Shown here piece after piece: positions 10,601 to 24,100 of a stretch of DNA of 64,000 nt. How positions within the stretch are numbered: the first letter of the stretch is position 1; every line of letters begins with the position of its first letter. The notes beneath the pieces are model-generated. The model was not told where the DNA came from. It saw only the letters and a list, made by a program, of their open reading frames with translations, and made no database searches. The position numbers and the translations under genes were made by a program. Source of the stretch: Aquila chrysaetos chrysaetos (taxonomy: Eukaryota; Chordata; Aves; Accipitriformes; Accipitridae); contig NC_044004.1 of assembly GCF_900496995.4 (NCBI RefSeq), forward strand, positions 56,698,224 through 56,762,223, written 5' to 3'.

Positions 10601-13600
10601 GGTTTGCACCTATCGCTGGTGCCGGGGATACAGCTAAAGGCCTGCTCTTGCCCGGGAGAGAAGCGGCACCGACGAGGAGTGCAGGCCCGGTGTGAGAGTA
10701 ACGGGCCCGGAGTAGCATATCGGCACATGCAAGTAAACCAAGCCGAGTTTCTCAGCGTAGGGAAAAAACCACCACCAAAGGGAAGATACAGCAACACGGG
10801 CTGTCTGCACAAGGGCCAGGCTCATCAATTACTTAATCTGCAGTGATACCTTCTGTGACACTTCCAGCTCCTTGGAGGCTTTTTATTTTGTGCAGCACGG
10901 GGCAACAAATCGTTCTCACCTAGGCTCTTTTTTTTCTCATAGTAATAAATTGTGTAGGTTTATGCATAGTTGTGTACGTGAGGAAGGACTCTTACTCAAC
11001 TTCTGTCAAGTAACAAGGAGAGAAAGATTGCCAGACTGCCTTTCTGCTGTAATGAGCGGATATATCGTATTAATAAACATGGCATTTGCTGTCGAGGGAG
11101 TATGGATATGTAATTAGCTAAATCCATTGCACTGAACTGAGTTTGCATTCATTATAGTGCCTTTATTGCACTACTGTTAGTTTTCTTGCTATCTAGGATG
11201 CTAATTATTACTTGTCTGGAGAAGGCAGCGTATTCAGAAAACCTGATTGTGTAACAGTGTTTTCAGCAAGAAGCTTGAGAATAGCCAGCAGTGAGCTAGG
11301 GAAGCAATGCTCCTTTTTTAATTTTAAAAATGGTACTGTAGTAGCACTGCCATAGTTTTTTAGCATTTACATCAGGTACAGGCTAGAGAGAAAATAATGC
11401 CTTGTACTTGTAAAGTGCAGTTATCTTTGTGTGATCACCTAAACCATTCCTAGCAACTTCCTCGTGTAGTCTTCATTTTCTGCTCATTATCTTAATTGTA
11501 CTGAACAGCATATTCAGGAAGTGTGGTCCCAAACGAGTTCATTGATGTTCTTATCACCTTAATCAAGAATATTGCTGAAAAACACCTTGCTGTTCCTTGC
11601 CTGCTTTGGATTATGGATGCTGTTAAACTGCTCCAAATCACCAGCGTGTCTATCTTTCTGTCACAGACATCTTCCTCTGCCTTGTAAACTGCTTACAAAC
11701 TTCCTGAATTTTTTCATTATTGTCTGTCATCACAGGAGATTTAGGTACTTAACAGTATTCCAGTTCTACATTTTTAATTATTATTTGAGATTAATGACCT
11801 CTAATGTGACTCTATATTAAGAGTTTTGATCTGGCTTGCTATTTGCATTTTACTGTATAATGAAAGGAATGAAGAACAGCACAAACATACTGTTGACAGG
11901 GTGTAATTTTCCCTGCTAATTTAAGACAACAGGAATTGTTAATCTGGTAAATCAAGTTTTGTTTATATGCCTTTCAACAGTTACGTGTTAAAATCAATAT
12001 CTCTATTAGCATTTGACTCCAAATAGAATTTAAAATGTATTGGGTAGCTCTTGTTTATAGCCACTGCTCAGAAACAGGTTTGCCTATTTTGTTTTAGTAT
12101 ACCTGTTTAGACAAACACTTCATTACACTCACTGGTCATTTTTTCTTAAGCAAATCCATCAATTTAAATACCTTTAAATACATTTGAGAAAAAGAGTAAA
12201 AAATAATGACTTGTGTAGGAATGAAAAACAAGATGCACACTCATAGTTCTGTGGCCATTTCTGCAAGTCACAGCACACAGTCCTGCTTGGAGAACATTAT
12301 GCTTCTCACCCTCATCTCTTTTTCCTCAAACTGTGAGGTAAAAATCATGTAATTTCCCCTCAGCGTTTGGAAATAAATAAAAACTCACAAGAGCTCTTAC
12401 TTCAGTAGGAATACTCGGGCAAGTAAGGCCTTGTAACCTTAATATATTGATGTGCCATACACAAAGAGTTTCTCACCTTTACCATATGCAGCAGGTGTAC
12501 TCTAACACTGCTTGCACAGATACGTCATATAGTAATATAAAATGAAAGAGGCACAGATGATGGTTGCTGAATATGGGCGTTGCGACTTATTGTGGAACTA
12601 ACCAGTCTATTTGGGTTTGCTTCATTTTAATTTGATTTTTGAAGCTAATCCTCAGAAGTGGCTGAAGAGAGGTATTACCATGTCTAATCCTCATACGGTA
12701 CTGGAGTTGGGTTAGATTTTCAGAGGTTTATTATGCAAAATAGCTTAGTAGCTGTGGCATGGTAATAAACAGTTTGCACAAAAATACTGAGAACAGACCA
12801 GCTCACTTGAACTCCATCTTTGAATTTTGTTTGCTTTTTCAAGTACGGCCTTACAGAGCCCAGTGCAGCCAAGTGGTCAATAACCTCTGAAGGCTGGATT
12901 TGCCAGTCCATTTCAGCTGCTTTGTGATGGTCCAGCTGAGCAAGCATGAATGGAGATTGCCGTGATACATTGTCATAGCACTTCCCCTCAGCATAGAGGG
13001 GATGAGGGAAAAGCATCCCAGCCTTAGTTTAAAGGTTAGTGTAGTTTGCTTGCACATCAATGTCAGTTTTTCACTTCCGCTTGCCTAAGACCAGCCATTT
13101 TTACATTTTGAGCATGCTATTCTACCTGTCTTCAAAACAGGTGGAGCAACCAAGCACCCTGGACACCAAGCAGCATTCCATACAGGACGCTTCATATATC
13201 TGAGAGGAAAGGGGGAAATAAGATGCAAAATGTTCCCCAAAAGATCTTCCTTTTTAGGAAGGAAATAAAATTACTTCAACAAAAGCAAGACATCCTTCTT
13301 GTTAGTCCATCCGGTAGATCATTATTAGTTCCTGTTTGGAGGAGACAAAACACAGCGGCTTCTCCTGCTGGAAAACAAAGCACTAAGATCAACAACAACA
13401 ACAGCTTCTCCCTGTTTGCATGCATTACCAGGCCTCAATTTTCTCTTCAGCATCCTGTCCAACTTGTTTTTCCTTTAATTATCATAAAGCAAGTTTGCAG
13501 TCAAATCCCTCTTCAATCTGAGCAAAAGTCACCTTATTGTGGACCCTTTTGATCCAGTGGAGACCAGAAAGAATAAGATCACAGAAGAAAGCTGATAAAA

Positions 13601-16600
13601 TAAGATTGTTCCATTGGCTTTTTTTAACACAACAAACAAAAAGGCTGAATTTGCCAACCCAAGTGCCATTACATGACAGTGGAAGAAAAACAGGTTTGGG
13701 AATGTCATTGGGTTCCACCTGATCCGTGTTTTAAATACCAAAGACCAGCAGCCCTTCCTGTGTAGCTCCCCTTCAAGAAGGATGGCAGGGTCATAGTTAC
13801 AGCCTTTGTACTGCATGCTCCATTCCCTGGCTGTCACATCTGGGGCCATTATGTCTCCTTCTGTTAGGAAGAAGAGGTAGCAAAACCCTTTCACATCTGG
13901 AGTCCAGCCCAAGGTCAAATGTGTTAGGCAGCAGTTAGCTTTCTAAGGAGTATTAGATAAAAGGTAACTTTTTGTCTTATATTTCAACTTGGCAATTCTT
14001 CATCTCCCATTGTTTCTTCCACAGCTTCTCTGACATTCTCACTAAAACAATTTCCAAGCTATTCCACATGTTTCCTTTGTATAGTCGTGCTTTTTGTCTC
14101 ACTGCTAAGTCATGGGGCAAAACACTGAGTCCCTACATTAATCTGCTTCAAGTTGTTGCTGCTCTGTGTAGGGAGTTCCAAGATCTAACGTTTTAAGTCT
14201 ACATACGAGTCCCAGTGAAAAGCTTGAGTGCTGTATTGAATAATGGCATGCTAAGGTTTCATGGCTTGCACAAGGTCATGTGGGATTCACAAGAATATAA
14301 AAAATACTTCAGTAACTTACACGGAGATCAACAGGCCAAAGTTCCCCACAAACTCTTCCGGTCTTCAGGATTTTGTTTAGCACTTCATTGTTTAGCACTT
14401 TTTTAGCCTCATAGTGACAACATAGTTTTCTTTCAGTTAAAGAGTTTTCTCTTCTCTTGAAATCCGTACAGAAAATAAGAGCTATTTTACCAGAAAAAAG
14501 TTCTGACAACATAAAATTCATTATGTTATTTTCACAGACCTAAACAATGAAACCTCTGAAAATTGCTACAGGATGTTTATTAGTATTCATACAGAGTACT
14601 CATTTTTTCCCAGCAAAACTACCATTTGATCTAAATGAAAAAGATATTCCTTTCAAGTCAGCAGCAGTTTGTGTCAACAAGAATGTTCATTTTTCTGTGC
14701 TGATTCAGCCCTATGGATATTGAAGCATAAAAGTCAGATGAGCACATGCATGGCGTAATTATGATGCCAGTTTTGAAAAATGAAAAGTTTTGTTGTCATG
14801 CAGTTACTAACTACCTTTGTTTTCTGCTTTCGTATGAATTCTTTACATTCCTGAATAAACATAGATAATATAAACATACATGGCAAAATAGCATCTTAAA
14901 ATAGGGGTGTGAAGGGCTGAGTAATTAGTCACCGTTGCTAAAATAAGGTAACACAGGCTGAATTCAGCAGGTGAAACCCCTCTCTGGAGCAAATCAGAGT
15001 TTTATCAATTTCAGTAGGCCAGGCTACATCAGTTGGAGATCTCTTCAAAAAGGTGTTTAATGGTGACCTACTTTACCCCATCCCTTTGGAGGTGGTTGCT
15101 TTTCCTTGTTATACCTGTTTTTTGACCCCTCAGGCTGCATTCAGACTGCATGCTAAGTCTGTAGGAGGTACACTGTTACCAAAAATGACAAAGCTCTTAC
15201 AGCAGTTTTCAGCAGTACTTAATTTGGCCTATTGTGTTTACTAAAGGAGGCATCAAAGGACTCTCTGAAGCGCTTTCAAGATATGTCTATTTTTATTACT
15301 TTGATGTAATTGATTACTAGTCAGATTTGGACCATCCTAATACGGTTGCTCCTCCAATACTTGTTCCAGGATGCAACTGTACTCAGCAAACCACAACCTT
15401 TGAGGAGCATTTGCGTTTAACAAATGATTTGACCAGTGTACCTACTACACTATAAAAGTTGCTAATCCAGATAAAATGTTAAGGATTAAAGTTAATTATT
15501 CAAACAGGCTAGCTTACCTATTTCACAGGCCCCCTAGTATAGCCATGGCTGTTCAGACCTCACAACATGGTGCATTGACTGATTTGAAGTGTAGGCTTCC
15601 ATTCACCTGGCTTGCTACATGCCAAGTACAATTTTCATTGTTCGACTAGTTACAGGGAATTAGTTAGCCTGAGCTAATCAGGACACCGATGGTGTACTTT
15701 ATACCAAAGTATAAACCACCTTTTATCTTAGGATGTTTTCCCGCAGAGATCTGCCAGTGTTTCCAGAAGACCTGGGGCAGGGACCGTCTCCAGAGTTAGG
15801 AGCCCTAGTACCACTGACTTCCCAAATGGCCCGCAGCAAACCACCTTTCTTGGTCATTCCCCCTTCTTCTGAGGCAGTCCTGATGATGAATCGCTCACAT
15901 ATTTGTAGCTAAGTAAACATTACACTTCAGCAGAGGTAGCAGGTTGACTTTCTGTCACTCTTCATTTAGAGGCTTTTTTTCCTTGTAGAACATTCTCTCT
16001 CCCTGCACCCCCCCCCCCTTCTGTTTTATACAAAATAATGCTACGTTTCCCTGGGGAAATTATTACATAGTCTTGTAGATTGCAGGGTTTTAATTGTTTG
16101 ATGCTGTATTGACTTAATTTAAAATAATGATTTAAGTAAATAAGAAAGTCCACAGAAATACTTCAGGGTTTTGTTTTGTTTGTCTTTGAACTGACAGGAC
16201 TATATGCCGTGTATTTAGACAATGGATTTAACTAGCCAACTATCATGTGGTACTAGGAGTCATTTCACTTTTCTTTTTGTCCTTTTGAGCAACCTCATTT
16301 TTAAGATTGGCTGATCTTTCCAGTTTTTGCTATGTCCCAGTTAACCATAAGATGTCCAAGAGCTTGCTTAGACCTCAAATATCCAGGTAATTAGAGCTAA
16401 ATATATCTCTTAGAAGGAAGGAATATTATTCTTGTTTGCTGTCATATTGTAATTTGGGAAATACTGTTGATGACTCTAAATCACCAATACTGAAATTAGC
16501 CAGTTATTACACTGTTCATCATTATGGTTAGGGGGATGGATCAGGGCAGTATTTCTGAGAGGGTGGGTTGTGACACACATGGTAGTCATGAAACGTGGTC

Positions 16601-19600
16601 AGGTGTTGGCAAGTTGTTGAAAATTTTGCAAATTACAAAGCAAAGGCAACCTAGCTTCTGCACTCCTGGTGACTTTTATTCTTCAAGGTCAAGCACACTT
16701 TTCGGCCTTTCAAGAAATATTACAGAGTTTTGTCACTTTTACAAGCATAGATGTTAATTCATTTTTATAAAGACAATGAGGGCTGCAATTTTTTTTTTTG
16801 CTTTGGATAATAGAATGTCAACTGAAAGAGAAAAACCACAGAAAAATACTGGCTTAAGGAGTTGGTAGTGGGATCCAAGATACTAATTTTCTCAGTCATA
16901 GTGATTTAAATTCAAGTTAACAGGGAAAAAGATAATTTCTTAGTCCTTCCTGACTATTTGGTGGCCTATGTTAAATGATTTTATGATCTCTGTTTAGCTC
17001 CCATATTAGAAAAACAAACACCGCTGCAATTAGGCATGGAGGACTCAGGTACTTGGAGACTAAATGATACGCTTACCCTTACATCGTTCAGGATATTTAA
17101 CAGTATCAAATCATATTGGACAGGCAATTTGAGGGACTAGGTGTAGCATCCATTCTACCGTAGCCGTTTGCTGAATAATTATAACATTTCTGTCCCTGAA
17201 GCTGTCAAAATAACTCATACAAAAGTGTAAAAAAACCTGAATAAAAATAATTTAATTTCTCTTGGGGAAGCAGTTCAAGACGTTCTCAAGCATCTTAATA
17301 AATTAACTGTAGACACCTATGACAAGACTAATTTTCAATGAAAGACTCTCTGCTCTAAAATAAGGGGGCACTAGGATCTTTTCCTAGTTTCCAAAAGTAC
17401 TCTCCTAGCATGTTGTTCAAGATGAATGCCTCTTAATTACCACGTATTTATTTTTCATTTACTTTTTACCTTTCACAGTCATTAGGCTTACATTTCCTGT
17501 AAAGTAAGTTTTGTAAACTTTGAGGTGATATGTTTATATCCCACTCTTTGTGCTGGTTGCTTTCTCTGCTGATTCAAAGGGAAAAAAGAAACTGATTTTT
17601 AAGAACATATATTTACAGACCTTACAGCTCCCTGTACTAGAGTGAAGTACAGAATTTATATAAAATTCTGGCAATATCTTGAAAAGTAAGTGAGGAAGTA
17701 ACTTACAAATCTTCTAGGGAATAGCCAACTATCTAGATATGGAACTGCTCTGTGCTATAGCTGACCTGCAGTCTAGAGGACAGAGAGTGCCTGGAAAAAA
17801 CAGAAAAGAAAAAGCATTACTAAGATAGGCATAAAAGAGGCTATATTAATCTTATTTACCTGCTGTAGTACTATTCCATGTCATTGCCTTGGAATCAACA
17901 TAGCTACTTTTTCCCTGCTTTCATCTCCATCTGTTACACATACATTTGTTGTCTGAAACTGAAGAGGCATGGTGTTTTGGGGTGGTTTTTTTTTTTGCTC
18001 CTCATTATTCTTGTGAGATGATCGAGAAGGGGTATGGGTTACTGTCAATGCCAGACCTGGCTAACCTTGAAAAGGGGAGACAGGCTCAGAAATCTCCACA
18101 GCCCTGTTATTACACAGCAGCCTGAGAAGGAATGATAAACTGCTGTTTTACTGCAGTGTTAGTGGGCATTGTGACACAGGAAGAACTTAAGAGCAGAGTG
18201 CAGTCGTATTGCAGAGATCCTGTACTCTGTCCTCAGCAGGGGAAGCTGGTAGTTTTTCTGTGCTATAATTAGCCACTGCCAACGAATGCATATTGCGTCA
18301 CAGGAATTAGTCTTGTGGCATTCTCACCTTTGCCTTCCAAAATGAAGGAAATATCTTTCAGTCACAGCTATTACGCCAAGTGAGTAAAGTACTAAGGGAA
18401 CAAATATACCCTTAGTTGCCCGGTCAAGGATATACAGCCTTCACTGACAGCAAAGATCAATGCAGTTTAAAAGGGAATGGTGAGTGGTCCCCTGCTGAGA
18501 ATATATTGATACATATATAGCTTCTTTTCCCTGGAATTCCCATCATAAGAGAGCGGCTTGCAGTGTTTTGACAGTGGTTTTACTTCACGTCTGTTCATTT
18601 AGCAGTGTGTACTTCCCAGATTATGTCAGCTTTGTCCTCTGTAGGTCCTTTAGCATAGGGGAGGATGTATCTGTTTTCTATCACTGCAGCTTCCTCCCAG
18701 GGGACAATCTGGGGATTTTGCTGTCTGGTTTATTGCAACAAACCAGGCAGAACCTGACACAAATCAGTAACATATCTGGTCTTTTATGAACATATTAGTG
18801 AATCCTAAGGGTACTTGTTCTGAGTAAAACTGTTGTGAATTAGCAACTCCCTGGAAGCCAATAAAGTTCCCAGTCTGTGCAAGTCTGTATGCAACCAGTG
18901 ATCAGGTCAGTCTGGATCCTCATGAGCAGTACATATTAGATCAGCTACCTAAAGTGGATGGAAAGACTGGATGCAATGGGTCAAAATTTAAAATTCATTG
19001 CAATATTGTATTAACTGTGTACTTTCTTGTGCATCATTAGTATTACTTGACTGATGTTACTTCCAATAGTTTCATGTCATACAACTTGTTACTTTCTACG
19101 CTTTAAATAAAGGCAGTTGAAATCAGTAACTTAGTGTAACTGAGTGGATATTCACACTTTCATCTTGTGCTATTTCTGCAAATATTATAGTAGCTGTAGA
19201 AACCACTACCATGGACCAGTGCTAACCATTGCATAAAGACAGTTCCAGCTTGGAAAAAACATACAGTGTAAGTAGAAAGTAACTGGACTTTATCTGGGGA
19301 TATCTAGGAAGTTAGCACTGAATACTCCTATTCTTTCTTGAGTTGGGGTTTTCTTCGTTTCATACCTAGCTCATGGGTAACATTTCCCACTCCCCAGCAG
19401 TAGCAGTCAGAAGAAGAAATTAAAATGTTAAACCTGTGGCTGAGAGGTCAAAGCATGGTAGTTTTCTTGAATAAATAAAAACAGAGTCTACTGCTCTGTT
19501 CTCTCATGCGCAAAGTTGCCATGTTGGAACTTGATCCAATTCGTAGACGTCTTGGCATTTTTCTTTACATTCCTGTTTTCATTCTTTTCGCAAATTAATT

Positions 19601-22600
19601 TGCTACAATCTGCGACAATAAATAGCATCTAAGCCACAGGGAATCTTAAAATTCAACAATAATACATGCTAGTAGTAGGACACTGCAATCACTTAGGCAA
19701 TTACAATAGCACCTGCTTTCAAAACATAATAGGTACATTGTAAAATTCTCGGACATTAGTTAGATTAGAAAGTAATATCGTGCTAATTTAGTAGTAATTT
19801 TATAATATGAAATTATGCTATCACAAAATTACCCTATTGATTCTATTATAAATGTGATTTGTTTCCTTAACTCATTTTTCTCTCGAACACTTTGCCCACC
19901 ACAGAATAGTAGCTATTTTCAATAAACACCAGCAGGAGCCACTTAAGGTGCCAGGACTCAGAGTCAAGTGAAAGCATGACAGTCTCAGCTTTCTTCTAAA
20001 GGCAATTAAGCCTCTGGATGTAAAAATAAGAAATGAAAACCTAGCCAGTATGCAATGCAATTGCAACTTGCTTGCAATGTTCATAAGCATGTAACAGAGG
20101 AAAGTAACCTTATATATGTGGTCTTATGGTTTACGTTTTTAAGCCAGTCTCCTTATTTTTTGAGGTTCAATTATTTAATAACTGGGTGTTGACAGTGCTG
20201 CATAACTAACTGATGGAGACATTGCATGAAATGAATCGCAGTTCCTATAGCCCTTCTGGGGTGTAATGATTTTGCTTGCTTTTGGGGAAATGGAAGAGAG
20301 AGAGATCTTTGCATACAGCAGGAACAGCAGCTAATCAAACCCCACTGTGAAATGATTCGAATACAAAGGGAGAGATCTAGCTTCCTCCTAGACAGAGGCT
20401 TGTGTTTGCTGATCACAGAAGCCAGCCTGTTGGTGACAGTAAGTTTTTAGTTGACAGCAGTACTTTTGCCTGCTGCAGAGATTATTCCAGGTGCTCAGTA
20501 TGGAAAATGGCAATGCCTATTCCAACAAAATGGCTTTAACAATACGAGACATCCTGTTGATAGAAAAGCTCATTACCATGAAAGAGTGCTGAGCAAATTA
20601 CTGTGCTACTTAGGCTTGTTTTAGAGATGGAAGGACTGTGTGTCTGCTACCTCAGAACCTTTCATCTCTTACCCCTACTGGTGTGTACTTGGTAAAATAA
20701 AATAAATAAATATAATTTATAAATGTTCTTTTCCTTTGCAAATCTTAGTGTTCTAGACAGTCTGGTAAGTATTATCTCATTTTACAGCTGAATTAAAGGC
20801 ATGGGGAAATTAAGCAATTTTTGAAGGGTAACAAGAGCTTGTTTTCACCTATGCTCAGTCTGTTGGACCAGGACCAACCAGCTTGTGGATGCTGAAGGCA
20901 GCTCTTATTTCTACTGCGAGCTGGACCAATGCAGCTATGTTGTAGTGACATTACGCTTGGCAGAATAAATTCTGCCAAACATGAGCTGCATCTGCGCTAA
21001 AAACTTTTCTACCATTCTCATCAAAGCATGCATAGTAGTAAGTTAATTGGGCTGTTTCTCTTTTGGGCTGTTTTTTGGGAATTCCATGTAAAAGACCCGA
21101 GCTAGCACTAACTACGTAGATGTCTTCATGTGGGCTCCATGCTCCATCTTATCTGTAATGTTCTTGCTAGATGAAAAATCCCAGTGGTAGAGGATACCTA
21201 CTGCTGAAAGCAATAATCATATTTCAGTATCGGTGACCTAGGTTCTGTTCAAGTTTCTATGCTTGGGCTTTTTTTGCTGTTATTTTTATTACAGCGACTC
21301 CCATACATCCTACCCAATACTAGAGTTTCAGCAGCCAAATTCAGCATAAAACACATAAGCAGATGCAATCTCTACTTTTTAACAGTTCACAAACTGAAGC
21401 TAAATATGCAAGAGTGAATTTTTGCATATTACTCTCACTGAAAAAGCTAGAAAATTTTCCAGATACCCAACAGTATTGAGGTTTGAGGCAAAGTTGAAAA
21501 GGATGTTGATAAAATCCTGAAGAAGCAATCTGCCTGTGGACTAAGAATGTCCATGTAGGGTGTTAAGTGTGTGTAACAGAAGGAAGATGTCATACCTGCC
21601 TGGTAAACCTCCTGATGTTGACTGGTCTTAAGTCCTGACCCCATGACATGGTCCCTGAAGATGGACTACTGTGTAAAACCCTTCTTTTCTGCAGGACTGA
21701 GCAAGCTGCAGCTTACATTTTTCCTCTTAAGTCAAACAGGAAGTCTGCAGCCAAGTTGGAGAGTGAACTCCTGAGAGATCTCCTGAGCTCCAGTTCAAAC
21801 TGGATTTCTAAAGACCATCTTTTGCCTCCCCTTCAGTTAAGAATCTCATTCAGGCTTCATTTTCTTTATAGTTTTTCCATAATCTATGACTTCAGCTTTT
21901 CATATACCAAAACTGTTCATGGCTCATGTCAACTGATACCTATGCAGACAGGCGAGGCACAGTGAGAACGGCCCCTCTCTGCAACATGTGCAGATTGTCT
22001 AGCAGTGTGCTGAGTGGAGCACTGATCAAAGGCAGCACAGCGGAGCTCAGAAGCTTCAGTGAAATGTCAGCTGTGCTCCTAGTATCACAGCTAGCATCCA
22101 CAGAAGGCTGGAAGAGCAGAAGAAAGGGAGGAGGAGGGAAGGACAGAGGCTTTCAACTTCAATGTGAAGTTATTTGATTCAGAGTTGGAGGATTTACCTT
22201 GTGTATCTTCAGCCTTATGTATTCTTCCCTCAGAAAGTTTCACAAACAAGGTTACATCATGACATCTGATGTGTAATCTTTACAGAATAATCAAGCATTT
22301 TGCTCTTTCATTATCTTGCCTAACAGCAGGCATTTGCCTACACAAGAACGAATCATCTTAGGACATCAGACATAGTCATTACAAGGATAAACTTCAGTGA
22401 GGTAGGGAACAAAGATACTCTGAGAGCACAGGAATATTCTCACTAGCTAAAGAAGATGATTCATCAGGAAATGTTAATGTAGGGTCACAGGTAGAAAAGT
22501 AATATTCAGGCCAGAAGCACAAACAAGCTGGATTTGTTTGTCTTAAACCTAGCTTCCAGTATTTGCTTTTTTTGCCTTAGTTGTTTATGGTGATTTCAGC

Positions 22601-23529
22601 TTTTGGTTAAGATTGTCCTGAATTGATCATTAAAGCAAACTACTGAAAGAGATCTAGCACTGGGCTTATATATCCTAGTTAATACAAGGCAAACATGACT
22701 GCCGAGTAGATTCAGCCAAAGACAGACCAGTGGGTTCATCTGACCCAAGAAATACCTACAATTACTCTTTCATTACTTTGCTGAACCCTATTAACTTAAC
22801 CCAGAACTTCCTAATTACCAATTCTGGGCCAGCAGGAAAAGCGCACAGTTGATATGGGCAGATATGGTGTGGTTTCCGTACACTGAGGGAGGAGAACTGT
22901 GCTCCAGTCAAGAACACGTAAGGAAGGAGATGTATCTTCTAGAAGGATTGCACTGCTTCAGCTTTCCTGAAGATGATCGTGCTCTGTGCGATATGCTTTT
23001 AGCACTTGATGGATTCACTCACAGTAGCAAAGCATCTTGAACCAAATGGTGTTGGACTCATGACCAAGAGACTAACGCAAGAGTTTTCAGGTCTGGCTGG
23101 ATTGTCTAAATTGACCCAGGATGGCTGCATACTTTGCATTTTTTCACCTGGCTACACAGGGGCAATTTTCTGTGCCAAAATGACCAGTCTCCTTGACATA
23201 AAATGAAACAAAATTAAATAACGCACTCAGAGCTTGTTCTGCACAAACTATTGCCAAACATGAGGCGGGTGGGCCTCTCCCTGTAATATTAAACCTCTCA
23301 GCACTCACGTTATCCCACCTCAGAAGAGTTATGATACCATATGAAAAACATCATTCACGTGAAGAAAAATTTTCAGTCTTTTACTCCAATATTTTTAAGA
23401 CCATCGACATGAAAACGCAACTCGAACACAACAGGGTGACGACAGATAACATAGAGCCTATAAGTCATAAGCCACACCTGATTAAAGTCGCACTCCCTCA
23501 CCTCCCTAGCCGTACCTTCAAGCGAGGGC
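10601..23529. other. Intergenic region between UBE2D3 and CISD2
   Basis: The two genes point away from each other and about 13 kb separates their islands. I see no exon of a recognisable protein. Open frames of 99 and 130 codons on the minus strand at 12720-13016 and 13529-13918 are within chance expectation and match no family I know. A MIR/L2-like relic lies near 20762-20838. A short C-run sits at 16009-16018 and a T-run at 16789-16799. Distal regulatory elements could be present but cannot be recognised by eye. Confidence 0.7.
20762..20838 (+). mobile_element. MIR/L2-like ancient repeat relic
   Basis: The stretch containing TATCTCATTTTACAGCTGAA, followed by GGGGAAATTAAGCAA, resembles the conserved segment shared by MIR and L2 elements (ATTTTACAGATGAGGAAACTGAGG..., then a TTAAGTAACTTGCC-like block). 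It is heavily decayed with no flanking duplications visible. The assignment comes from pattern recognition only. Confidence 0.45.
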
Positions 23530-23849
23530 TGCCCATGCTAAGTGAGGCCCAAGCGACCGGCCGCACACCACCACTGACCCGCTGGCCGGCCGCTGCCCCC
23601 CCCCCCCCGGCCGCCTCGCCTCGCCCCGCCTCGCCTCGCCCCGCCTCAGGACTGAGGAGGCGCCATGCTGCGGACTGCCAAAGGCCGCAGCCCCCTCACC
23701 CCGCCCCGCCCCCGCTGCCCACCGGGCTCCGCCGCCGCCGCCGCTCCCTCCTGGCTGTAGCGGCCGGCGCCGCCCGCGCGCCGCCTCGCGGCGGCAGCGC
23801 CCCTGCGGGAAGGCGCGGCCCCAGCGCAGGGGAACGGGCTGGGTCTCTG

Positions 23850-23861
23850 CGCGCACGCGCG
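23850..23861. promoter_or_regulatory. CISD2: NRF1 consensus site, distal, CISD2 promoter
   Basis: CGCGCACGCGCG fits the YGCGCAYGCGCR consensus at every position, about 140 bp upstream of the CISD2 start codon. NRF1 activates many nuclear genes for mitochondrial function. Binding here is inferred. Confidence 0.5.
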
Positions 23862-23894
23862 CGCCAGGCCGGCACCGGCGTGGCCCCGCCCCAC

Positions 23895-23906
23895 CGCGCA
23901 TGCGCG
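23895..23906. promoter_or_regulatory. CISD2: NRF1 consensus site, proximal, CISD2 promoter
   Basis: CGCGCATGCGCG fits the NRF1 consensus fully and is palindromic. Its start lies 45 bp from that of the upstream site and about 90 bp before the ATG. Binding is inferred. Confidence 0.55.
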
Positions 23907-23997
23907 GCGGGAGTAGCCGGAGGAAGCGCGCGGCTGGCCGCGGCGGCGGGCCGTTGGTGGTGGTCGCGGAGCGCTCCCCTCCCTCACGGCCGCCGCC

Positions 23998-24100
23998 ATG
24001 GTGCTGGAGAGCCTGGCTCGCATCGTCAAGGTCCAGCTGCCTGCGTACCTCAAGCGCCTGCCGCTGCCCGAGAGCGTCGGCGGCTTCATCCGCCTCACGG
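23998..24100 (+). CDS. CISD2: CISD2 coding exon 1
   Basis: Encodes residues 1-34 and the first base of codon 35. The protein begins [20 protein letters not shown], differing from human only by conservative changes. The donor GTAGGT follows at 24101. The start lies inside the CpG island. Confidence 0.95.

Noticed and set aside
8392-10846. Many long overlapping open frames on both strands (up to 338 codons), rich in Arg, Pro, Ala and Gly
   Set aside because: They are artefacts of the CpG island, where stop codons are rare. They overlap each other on all frames, have no recognisable domain, and the only supported coding piece is the 8-codon UBE2D3 exon.
12720-13918. Minus-strand frames of 99 codons (12720-13016) and 130 codons (13529-13918)
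   Set aside because: Frames of this length are expected by chance in 64 kb. The translations match no family I recognise and have no exon-like flanks that join to a gene.
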